DNA of 20,886 bases from Pelargonium cotyledonis (Eukaryota; Streptophyta; Magnoliopsida; Geraniales; Geraniaceae): the NCBI GenBank assembly GCA_036897625.1, contig JAYMTA010001261.1:1-20886 (forward strand), given 5' to 3'. Shown piece by piece: positions 1 through 8,067 of the stretch; the stretch's first letter is position 1; each line of letters begins with the position of its first letter. Position numbers and translations under genes: made by a program. The notes under the pieces were generated by a model. That model worked only from the letters and a program-made list of their open reading frames with translations, did not search any database and was not told the origin of the DNA.

Positions 1-712
1 AGCAAACCTGGCCCGAGAGCCCAAACAAGCTTTATTTCTCTAGCCTCAGCCTTGCTAGCTCTAGCAATGCTAGGCCTAGAGCTTCAGCAAGCCTATGACT
101 CTTAGTGAAATCCAAGAAATTCGACTAAGTATGGAAAGCTCCTCTGGAAAGCCATTTCACTCCCAAAATGCCCCTAAAACGCTCCGACAAATATTTTCTA
201 GGGGTTCGGGGTCGATTTTGGGCTAAAAAATAGCTTCAGCAGTGAAACAAAACTAAAGCTATCCCTTTAGCAGTGAAACTATAAATACACCCCTCTTCTA
301 AAAGGAAAGGAGTTTCATTCTCTCACAATTTCTCTACATTTTGAGAGCTTCTCTCTCTACAAGTTTTCTCTCTCTAGAAAAGCTTTAGTGTCTACCATAC
401 AAAGGAGTTAGTCTCACGCCTGAGGCGGAGTCTTGGTAACACCACCCCAGGTTCTTCGTTCCTTTGGTGTGTTTTCCATCTACAGGCTATAGGTTCTAGG
501 AGCTGGACAACACCTAAAGCTTGGAGATTGGAAGTGAGACACTAAGACTCTAGGCTACTAACCTCAGCACTCAAGACTGGACACATGGACTCTTAGGCTA
601 GAAACCTTGACTTTGGAGAAGAAGAAGCACAACTACTACTACAACAACCACAACAACAACAACACTCTCAGCTAAGTGTGATCGTGTTGACCGAAAGTCA
701 AAATGAGCACAC
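1..712 (+). mobile_element. LTR retrotransposon end (promoter and leader part of an LTR), truncated by the window edge
   Basis: No coding sequence is visible. A TATA box (TATAAATA, 280-287) is followed by a pyrimidine-rich leader with CTCTCT runs and by a block reading CACGCCTGAGG, ACACCACCCC and CTTTGGTGTG (415-472). The same order of TATA box, TTCATTCTCTC, CACGCTTGAGG, ACACCACCCC and CTTTGGTGTG recurs at 14666-14850, so the two are related LTR families in the same orientation. This layout fits the U3/R part of a plant gypsy-type LTR, but family and exact 3' border are inferred. The right border near 712 is a guess from the end of similarity. A short CAA-rich microsatellite lies at about 636-665. 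Confidence 0.6.
280..287 (+). promoter_or_regulatory. TATA box of the LTR-like region
   Basis: TATAAATA is followed about 30 bases later by the pyrimidine-rich leader typical of a plant retrotransposon R region. The matching position in the second LTR at 14666-14673 is also a TATA box. Confidence 0.5.
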
Positions 713-714
713 CA

Positions 715-1140
715 CAATCAATAAGCAACACGTGTTATTTGTAATTAAAATTTAATTTTAAAAATTTTCAAATGTCACGTCAACGCCACGTGACGTTATA
801 GATTATATTTATTTTCACATGTGGCGTTGACGTAACATTTAAAAATATTTTGAAGCAATTAAAAATTAAAAATTAGACACGTGTCGCTTATATAATAATT
901 GGTCCCAAATTAATTTTGATTGTTTTATTCAAATTTAATTTTAAAAAAATCAAATGTCATGTCAGCCAATTTAAAATGTAACGTAGCGCCACGTCACCCC
1001 AACTAACGGATTCGTTAGGTCAAACTAACGGTGGGACCCGCGTGACCAAATTTCCTTTATGTTGGAAACTTATGTGACTTTATTTTAAGCTGAAGACCTG
1101 ACTGGTGATTTTTCAATAGGTGATGGGTCCCAGGATATTA
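715..1140. mobile_element. End of a Mutator-like DNA transposon with an internal palindrome
   Basis: The right part, read on the minus strand from about 1140, has the style of long Mutator-like inverted ends in plants: a statement-like AT/GC mix followed by a CCGTTAGTTTGACC and ACGAATCCGTTAGT block (about 1005-1034) and a GACGTGGCG stretch. The matching opposite end is not visible, so the element is partial. Inside, 767-797 and 817-841 are inverted copies (AAATGTCACGTCAACGCCAC against its complement), forming a hairpin with an AT-rich loop. No gene is present. Confidence 0.45.
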
Positions 1141-1545
1141 AACCTTACATTTTAATTGATATAATATTTAATAATATGTATAGATTTCATTCTCCTTCCT
1201 ACCCTATTTATATATACACACGTGTACGTTAGGCTAATATTTATTTGGTTTAAAACCTTAATCTCTATCTCTATGTATATATTGACATTGAATTCACTGC
1301 TTAATGGAACGATACAAATGCATGATGTTGGCATAGAAGAGCGTAAGATTTGTTTGTTTATCGTAAATATTTGAGTATTCATACATTCATCACTTCGTAC
1401 CGTTACAAATATATTATATTACATAAACATACAGATAAAATCCAAATGAAATAAAATCCCTAGCTAAAACAGCCAAAACTATATATACATATAACTGTCT
1501 TTAAATTGAGTAACTGATTGTATGAATTTTGATTTGTGTAATTAA

Positions 1546-2528
1546 TCAGAAGAGACTAGTGAATAGGATTAGCAGAGCTAGCCCAGCAACAACTAATGTT
1601 TGTGCTACCATCTTCCCATTTCCTGCAAAAACTCAAAATAGCAATATCATTAAACTATGTATATATTCTTTGTTGCATGTGCTAAATATTATAGTAAATT
1701 GTAGAACAGATCCCATGAAAGTGATGAATTCCCAAGTCATAAAAATATAAATATACCATTAGTAGATGGAGATGTGGATTCAACTGTAATATTATAGAAA
1801 CTTTCGTTGGCATACTTCAAATAACAGTTTGGCAAATAAGCTGTGACTTCAATCCTTAGCGGAAAAGTAGCTTGGACATCACTGAATGCCCCATCTAGAC
1901 ATCTCTTGCAATCAACCATGCTCAGATCAGGCGTGCACTGCGCTAACCCAAATATTGTCTGTGAATCCGGAGCTGAGGCCTTTCCCGCCGCAAACTTGAG
2001 CTCAGAACCACCTGAAGCATCTACGCTCGTCAGCTTAATCATCGTACTTCTCAGCACCTCCTCGTACCGATCTACATCCGAGGATGTCACATTAATATCT
2101 CTGGAGACGATGAGTTGAGTGCGATTGTCCACCACGCCGAAAATGGGCTGATCGGAGAATCGGAACATGCAATTGTTGTACCACCCAATAGCCTCCTTCT
2201 GGTTGGTACACTGCTGAGTGAGGTCGATTATGGATTCATTGAGGCAGGTGTAGCACTCGCCGGCGGTCAAGTCTCCTCTGCAGAGACCGACTGCGCTGAC
2301 TCTGTCAGGGTTTGTTCCGGCGGAGAAGTTGTAGAAACCGCCGTTGAATCTGGTGGTTGTGATGTCGGAGAAGTTGGAGAGGACATGGTCGAGGTTGGTC
2401 TTGTAGGTGCTGTTGGGGGTGTAGTAGCTTTCGTCTCCTCCGTCGGTACAGAAGTTTAAGGGTGATACAAGTAGCAGTTGTACGGAAATCTGGAAAATGA
2501 AGAAGAAGAGCAATATTGATGAAGCCAT
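1546..2528 (-). CDS. Cysteine-rich repeat secretory protein with two Gnk2/DUF26 domains (CRRSP-1), two exons
   Basis: A plant DUF26 protein, predicted to be secreted and cell-surface attached. Exon 1 is 1757-2528 and exon 2 is 1546-1622; the GT-AG intron (1623-1756) is in phase 1, giving 282 residues. Residues 1-24 form a signal peptide. The first Gnk2 domain has Cys27 and Cys83-X8-Cys92-X2-Cys95-X11-Cys107-X12-Cys120. The second has Cys198-X8-Cys207-X2-Cys210 and Cys235 but lacks the usual N-terminal and fourth cysteines. Several N-x-S/T sites fit secretion. Exon 2 encodes a hydrophobic tail (VVAGLALLILFTSLF) ending directly at the stop, like a GPI-anchor signal or a membrane segment without a cytoplasmic part; no kinase follows. 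Reading through the intron would instead give 263 residues ending at 1737. Related families are PDLPs, CRRSPs and CRK ectodomains. Function is inferred only: cell-surface or defence role. Confidence 0.92.
1623..1756 (-). other. Intron of CRRSP-1
   Basis: On the minus strand it begins GTATAT and ends TTTTGCAG. It splits a glycine codon (phase 1). CRRSP-2 has an intron in the same place and phase, and both exons downstream begin GAAATG, which strongly supports this gene model. Confidence 0.88.
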
Positions 2529-2570
2529 GTCAATGGTGTAATTGTGGAGCCAGCTTTGAATGTAGAAACG

Positions 2571-2582
2571 AAATAAATAGAG
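2571..2582 (-). promoter_or_regulatory. TATA-like box of CRRSP-1
   Basis: The minus strand reads CTCTATTTATTT, about 43 bases upstream of the start codon. CRRSP-2 has CTCTATTTATTC at almost the same distance. W-box cores (TTGACT, plus strand) lie farther upstream at 2631-2636 and 2795-2800, compatible with WRKY control but short enough to occur by chance. Confidence 0.5.
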
Positions 2583-3281
2583 TGTGATGGTTGCTGGCTC
2601 AAACTTTATCCGAAAATATATATTACTCTTTTGACTTATTTGTTTTATATCATACCGTATATGCTAAGAAAATTCATTGGACTAACGTTTGTGTTTTTTA
2701 TTGGATTGTTATAAAGATGGAAAAGAATTACTATACTTAAATCAGTTGAATTGTTGTTGATAACCTTAATATTATTTATCTAATAATAAATAAGTTGACT
2801 TTGAATAAGCATTTGGGTTATTGTTATTAGTTTTGAGAATATATATCACTAGTGAATTCACAAATAGTCTCAAACGAGTACGAAGAGTTCGATGGAGCTT
2901 GTTGTTAAACCGGAAGATGCTTAGTTGGATCATGGTGCGCAGTTGACAAAAATATTTGCGCCTAATTAAATTAAAAATTAAAGTAAAAGTTCTAACTTTT
3001 ATATATTCATTATCATCACAAGATTTGAAGCAAATTTGTGAGGACGAGAAGAGACCTTGAAGATATGACGGAGGCTTGACGGTGGTTGGTAGAAGATTTG
3101 GAGATTTACGGTCGTGGTCGAGTAAGGCGGTGGACCAGTGGTAGTGGCTTCAAAAGCCAACCTCAACGGTGACTTGGAGAAGAGAATTGATAAGATGAAG
3201 ATGAAGTTCAGAGATGAGACATGAGATCTTGTAACAAAAATAAGGTATGGTTAGATAATTTTTTATTTTAATTTCATAGAG
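2583..3281. other. Intergenic, upstream of CRRSP-1
   Basis: AT-rich DNA without a recognisable gene. The part at about 3040-3200 is purine- and G-rich (GACGGAGG, GGCGGTGG) and may be a decayed transposon or captured fragment, but I could not identify it. Confidence 0.4.
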
Positions 3282-3481
3282 GAAATTACAAAAGCACTCT
3301 TGTACTTGTCATCTAAAACACCGGGCAAATCTACACTTTGGTCAATGTGCAATTCAAATAACGGTGTCTTTTGAAAATAGTAAAATAAATTGTTTAAGAT
3401 AGTCTAAAGTTATGAAAACAAAAATTTAGGGTTGCCAGATATTGAAGGTGACAAGTACAAAAAGAGTTTTGTGTAATTTAC
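3282..3481. mobile_element. Small MITE of about 200 bp
   Basis: The left end (3282-3314) and the right end (3446-3481) are inverted copies: GTACTTGTCATCT on the left matches GTACTTGTCACCT read from the right, and both outer ends carry AAATTACA. The length, lack of coding sequence and terminal inverted repeats fit a non-autonomous DNA transposon. I did not settle a target duplication. Confidence 0.65.
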
Positions 3482-3567
3482 AAAAGAAAAAATAATAATT
3501 AAATTGTACTTCTTCCTCTTAATGAAATAATTTGTAGTTAAAATCTAAAGAAATGTGACTGGTTGTG

Positions 3568-4259
3568 TGATTGTGTCTTTTTTATTTTTTTGAAATCAAA
3601 CAGAATCCATTTTCATTAATCAATACTTAAAAGTTTAGATACAACCAGTAACCTAGTAAACCTAAATTAGACCAGAACATAGAAATAAAAGCCCAGTATA
3701 CTAATTCTTAAATCGTTGATCTAAAGATCGATCGAGACACAAAACGTCTCGTATAAGATACACCTCGACCCAACTCATAAAACAAAGGCAAACAAACGAG
3801 AGCCCATTCTGAATTAGCAAACCAAATCCTGGCACTCTGAGTCCTAACACAAGACCCGACATGGTTAATTCAGCATAATAAACTGACTATTTATTCTAAA
3901 GCATTAAAATTACCAAACCCAACTTCAGGAACCTACCTCGGGTCCCCGCCCTATCTGCTAGTGGCCCGCCACCTCCACTGCAGTATAGACTCATAGACCT
4001 CATGATTTGTCGAGGCGGACCGCGTCGGCTTGGTCCGTTGGTAACTCATCCGCCACATTCACTTCCAGTCCTCTTTCTTCTTCCCCCATCATGGCCAGCA
4101 TACCCATCTCCGACCTCAGCTGCTCTGCCATCTCAGATCTCACCATTTATGTTAGTCGCCTCACTTTATCCGCCTTGCACTTGACCGATCCACCTCTTAC
4201 CGGTGACCTGTACCAGCCCTCTACGTCGTCGCCTCCCACGATTTTGATTGTGTCTTTTT
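3568..4259 (-). mobile_element. Short internally deleted LINE derivative with a 15-bp target duplication
   Basis: The 15-base sequence TGATTGTGTCTTTTT occurs at 3568-3582 and again at 4245-4259. Between them, read on the minus strand, is a GC-rich 5' part with a LINE-like ORF1 start (4000-4146), then a long non-coding stretch ending in AATGAAAATGGATTCTG and an A-rich tail next to 3583. Such a tail plus a long exact duplication is the signature of LINE-type target-primed insertion. The element is only about 660 bp and has no reverse-transcriptase region, so it must have moved using enzymes from another LINE. It is the second of three minus-strand LINE-type insertions here. Confidence 0.78.
4000..4146 (-). 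pseudogene. N-terminal remnant of a LINE ORF1 protein (DUF4283 type)
   Basis: A 48-codon reading frame. Its middle, GEEERGLEVNV, followed by an acidic stretch and DKS before the stop, resembles the conserved start of plant LINE-encoded DUF4283 proteins, where this acidic leader precedes an SLVGK-like motif. That motif and the remaining domain are missing because the frame runs into the 3' non-coding part of the element. It is probably a deletion remnant without function. A chance open frame is possible, but its place at the 5' end of a retroposed element supports the call. Confidence 0.5.
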
Positions 4260-4586
4260 CTGTATCTATTTATGTTTAAAATATTCTTAATGAACTTCTT
4301 GAATAAATAATAAACCATTTTAGAACACACATGAAGTAATAAATTATATTATATAGTACTCATTCCAACAATTTATAAACTATGTTATCTTATACTAGCG
4401 TGTATTGAATAAAACTCCTGAATCTTTTATGTAAAGTATGAATCATGAGAACATAGTTTGATCCAACTGAATTGAATGCAGAGTTGAACCTTAATTTTTA
4501 AGATAACCTTGGAGAAGTAGTCATAAATGCCAATTGAGACAAGCCAGCAGACACATCATTACATCAATATAATTTTTTTTTTTTTA
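4260..4586. other. Intergenic AT-rich spacer
   Basis: No gene or clear repeat is visible. It ends in a run of T at 4573-4585, which is part of the target of the Mutator-like element that follows. Confidence 0.4.
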
Positions 4587-4957
4587 GGAAAATGTCATCC
4601 AAAGGTTCCTAAACTATTTAAAATGTTCCGCTGGTGTTCTTAACGTTTACGTTATTCCATCGGGTTCAAATTTATGTTTTTTGTTCTCACGAAGGACATT
4701 TTGTTAAGTAACTAACGGATTCCGTTAAAACTGACTAACAGTGTTAAAATTAAATGGAAAACAATTTATAAAATATGATTTTACTAATTTGCCCTTAATA
4801 TAATTTGATTGTTTTAGTTTCACCATCTTCTTTCTCATGCCCTCTCTCTCTGCTTTTCTCACTAACTCTTTCTGTTGTAACTATCAAAACTATAGATGAT
4901 CTAAAATTATCAAAGATCTATAACTTTAAAGAATAACAAAATAAAAGAAGCAAAAAA

Positions 4958-5224
4958 ATGAAATCTGTTAACCCAATCATCGGCACTCTCGGTGACAACC
5001 TCCCGCCGCCGGCGCAAGTGCTCGAGTTCCTGAAAACCAAAACCATCATCGACTGATTCAAGATCTTCAACGCCAACCCCGAATTCCTCCTAGCCTTCGC
5101 CGACATCAAAATCATCGTATTCATCGCCGTCCCCAACAGCGAAATCCCTAACCTGATAAATCTGCGCGTGGCTCGCCGGTGGGTTAATACCAACGTTAAG
5201 CCATTTCAGATTCAGTCAAAATAA
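4958..5224 (+). pseudogene. Captured fragment of a glucan endo-1,3-beta-glucosidase (GH17)
   Basis: Translation from the ATG at 4958 gives a GH17 N-terminal region: GTLGDNLPPPAQVLEFLK, then TIID, an in-frame TGA at 5054-5056, FKIFNANPEF, VPNSEIPNL and RRWVNTNVKPF before a TAA at 5222. The DNLPPP motif and the W-V-N-x-N-V-x-P-F motif are typical of plant GH17 enzymes that cut beta-1,3-glucan (callose and fungal walls). Only about 80 of some 310 catalytic-domain residues are present; the signal peptide and both catalytic glutamates are missing, so no activity is expected. It lies inside a Mutator-like element, so capture is inferred. The TGA replaces a position that is often arginine in the family. 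Confidence 0.85.
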
Positions 5225-5750
5225 CATGAGAGAGACACTATTGTGGTGGTTCCTGATGAGAGAGAAGATCGATCGGAGCGGATTTGGGTGCTAAATTTTT
5301 CGACTACAGAATCGTTTGATGATAAGATTTCATTTTTGTTTGTTTTATAAGATTTCATTTTTAATTAGTTGTGAGGTGTTGTGGTTTCATTTTGAATTAG
5401 TTGTGAGGTTATGTGGTTTCAGTTTAAATTAGTTGTGAGGCATTGTAGTTTAACAACAAGGTTTCATTTTTTTGATTGAGGTATGTGCTTATGTTTTTGA
5501 CAATCTTATGGTTCATGAGTTAATTTGAATTTTCATTGTTGATGGGTAAATAGTTTGATTCAAAGAAGAAATGAAATTGAGTTTCGCCGCATTTCAACAT
5601 GTTAATGCTGATTTTCCCTCTTTGATTTGGGTCTAATTTTGGGTTGCTCAATCTCAAAATTTGTTGAGGATTGTGTTTATTTTTCCGAGTTTTTCAGCAA
5701 ACTCATAATTGTCTAAATATTGAGGGGTTGTGTTTGGTTGATTTCATCAC

Positions 5751-5754
<4 letters not shown>

Positions 5755-5787
<33 letters not shown>
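5755..5787 (+). repeat. (GA)n microsatellite
   Basis: About 16 GA units next to the right inverted end of the Mutator-like element. The left end has a shorter CT run in the mirrored place (about 4842-4853), so the microsatellite is part of the inverted end and has expanded on one side. Confidence 0.9.
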
Positions 5788-5788
<1 letters not shown>

Positions 5789-6050
5789 ATGAGGAAGAAG
5801 ATTGTCATATTAAAACAATAAAAATATATTAAGGACAAAATAGTAAAATCACAGGTTTTTCAATTTAAACTTAACAGCGTCAGTCAATTTGGACAGATTC
5901 TGTTAGTAACTTAACGGAATGTCCTTCGCGAGAACAAAAAAACATGAATTTGGACCCGAGTGGAACAAATTAAACGTTAAGGACCCCAACAGAACACTTT
6001 TGATACTTCAGGGACCTCTGGGTACATTTTCCTTTTTTTAAAAAATACAC

Positions 6051-6069
6051 AGATAATTTTGTTCAACCT
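6051..6069 (+). repeat. 19-bp direct repeat flanking the foldback element, left copy
   Basis: AGATAATTTTGTTCAACCT occurs here and again at 7086-7104, on either side of the foldback element. The similarity continues weakly for about 25 more bases. It is too long for a normal DNA-transposon target duplication. Confidence 0.8.
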
Positions 6070-6083
6070 TGCTTAAAAAATGA

Positions 6084-7068
6084 GTTTTATATTTCCAGAT
6101 CCCTGGACTGTTTTTTTTAGAGTTACCCACTACACTCGGATTTTAGTCATTTCGAACTCTAAACTGTCAAATTTTTACTTTTACATCCAATTTACCTGCT
6201 AAATCCGGTAGCCGAATGCAACCACGTCATCAAGCCACGTCACGTATGTTGTCATGTCACAATAGGTAAATTAGGTGTAAAAATAAAAATTTGGTACTCC
6301 AGGGGTCAAATCTTCAAACTCATATTCCGGTGACGGGAATCTTCAAAATCATGAACTTTTCGGCACCTGAAACTTCAAACATTGAAGATTTCGATAGCCG
6401 GAATCTGAATTTTCCAAGAAAAAAAATCGGAGTAGATTGAAAAATGTTTACAAAACTCAACGACGATGACTTATTTAACAACATCTATATGTTGCTTCTT
6501 CAATTGATTTTTTTTTTTCTCTTGATTTTGGCAAGATTTAAACATCTTGCCGATACCACTAAAAGGCAATGGCAAGAAGTTTAAATCTTGCCAAAAGCAA
6601 GAGAGAAAAAAAAAACAATTGAAGAAGCAATATATAGATGTTGCAAAATTAGTCATCGTCATTGAGTTTTATAAACAGTTTTCAATCTACCCCGGTTTAT
6701 TTTCTTGGAAAATCAAGATTCCAACTATCGGAATCTTCAATGTTTGAAGTTTCAGGTGCCGGAAAGTTCATGACTTTGAAGATTTCGGTCACCGGAATAT
6801 GGGTTTGAAGATTCGACCCCAGGACTGCCAAATTTTTATTTTTACACCCAATTTACCTGTTGTGACGAGGCGTGGTGACGTAACAACATACGTGACGTGG
6901 TGTGATGACGTGGCAAAATACGTGACGTGGCATTCGGCTACTGAAAATAACAGGTAAATTGGGTGTAAAAATAAAAATTTAGTAGTACAGGGTTCGAAAC
7001 GACTAAAATCTGAGTATATGGGGTAACTCTAAAAAAAATGCAGTTCAGGAGATCTACAAACATAAAAC
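6084..7068. mobile_element. Nested foldback element of about 1 kb
   Basis: The left arm (6084-6550) and right arm (6571-7068) are inverted copies along nearly their whole length, with a loop of about 20 bases. Matching blocks include GTTTTAT at both ends, TTTTTTTTAGAGTTAC, AATTTACCTG, AACTTCAAACATTGAAGATT and GCAAGATTTAAACATCTTGCC near the centre. Each arm also has a smaller inverted repeat (6168-6198 with 6264-6293, and 6828-6859 with 6951-6981), so arms fold within arms. The loop of the right small hairpin has two TACGTGACGTGG copies. No protein is encoded; the short open frames at 6471-6747 are mirror images of each other. A foldback or MITE-type element is the best call. Confidence 0.82.
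6887..6932 (+). promoter_or_regulatory. Pair of ACGTG/TGACG motifs
   Basis: TACGTGACGTGG occurs twice about 30 bases apart, with TGATGACGTGG between. ACGTG and TGACG cores are known plant bZIP binding motifs. Here they lie inside a transposable element, so any regulatory role is only a possibility. Confidence 0.3.
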
Positions 7069-7085
7069 CTTTAAAAGATAAAAGA

Positions 7086-7104
7086 AGATAATTTTGTTCA
7101 ACCT
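7086..7104 (+). repeat. 19-bp direct repeat flanking the foldback element, right copy
   Basis: Identical over 19 bases to 6051-6069. Confidence 0.8.
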
Positions 7105-7335
7105 CACAAGATAAATTTAATATTTTTCGACAATATACGTACTTCGTTTTTACAACTTTTAGTTAAATATAATATTCAAATGTTTTTCATCATTTTTTTT
7201 CTGAAAAATTAACATTTTGGAAAAATTTACTTTTCCGTTGGCAGACAATAAAATAATTCATATTTTTTAAAATATGGAGAGAAACATAAACAAACAATAT
7301 AATTAATTTAATAGTTTAATATTTAAAATGAATAA

Positions 7336-7560
7336 AAGACCTGATTTAAGTCTTTGAACTTTCACAAGATGCCCCAATTTGGCCCCAGAGCTTTATTTAA
7401 CCAAAAATAATTTTTGAACTTTCAACTAATGACCCAAAATGGTCCCTCACATCAAACTCCGTTAGATCTTTGTTAGTTTGTATGGTGTGGAAATTAGTTT
7501 TTTTTTTAAATAATAAAATTTAATAAATAAGTTTACTGATGTGGCACTCATGTGTATCAA
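7336..7560 (+). mobile_element. End of another Mutator-like element
   Basis: The sequence from about 7336 (GACCTGATTTAAGTC, TTTGAACTTTCACAAGATG, then CCCAAAATGGTCCCTC and CTCCGTTAGATC) has the style of long inverted ends of plant Mutator-like elements. No inverted partner is visible in this window. From 7560 to 8067 I see no gene and no clear repeat; it may be the interior of this element. Confidence 0.45.
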
Positions 7561-8067
7561 AATGGATCGCATGACGAGCACATGACTGCCTTGTTATCAA
7601 TCCCTTCTCAAAAACAACATACGAAGCGTCGTTATTTGTCTCAATTTTGAATGATCTTCTACACTAACAGTGAAACCACATTGAGGGAAGGAGATGAAGG
7701 GGTGGTGTCATGAACTTGAAATGTTTATGCTTTCCAACCAGAACTGATTCTCTAGCATACTGAAAAGTTCAGAGACAAGATTATGTCAATTTCGAAAAGC
7801 AAGTTTCGTAAAATTTTGATAGAAGATTCGTGAAGTTCTGACACTATCATTTGCGTATCCGTAAAAAGCTAGAGAATTTTGCTGTTAACGGTAAAAAGTT
7901 TTTCAGTGTGTAGTTTATGTTTGTTTTGAGAGTTGTGTTGTTTTGTCAAATTGATTTGTGTACATAAGAATAATTGCATTGATTGTGGGTTGGTAGGTAA
8001 AATAAGTTAGCGGTTTTGCTAGTTTCACATGGAATTTGTTTTTATGTGGTATTTAGGATTGTTTTTG

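Larger units (their letters stand above)
4587..6032. mobile_element. Mutator-like element carrying a host-gene fragment (Pack-MULE), 1.45 kb
   Basis: Both ends start GGAAAATGT and are inverted copies over roughly 280 bases, sharing blocks such as TCGGGT, CAAATTTATG/CAAATTCATG, TTTTTTGTTCTC, CGAAGGACATT and CTAACGGA/CTAACAGA. TTTTTTTA flanks both sides (4579-4586 and 6033-6040), consistent with an 8-9 bp Mutator-type duplication, though its low complexity weakens this. The inside has no transposase but holds a beta-1,3-glucanase fragment (4958-5224) and a (GA)n run (5755-5787). The same family occurs again at 9579-10971. Confidence 0.85.

Noticed and set aside
1843..2459. Plus-strand open frames opposite CRRSP-1 (and 16004-16285 opposite CRRSP-2).
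   Set aside because: Shadows of the minus-strand coding exons; no protein features of their own.
6471..6747. Two short open frames near the foldback centre.
   Set aside because: They are mirror images produced by the inverted repeat and low-complexity AT runs.
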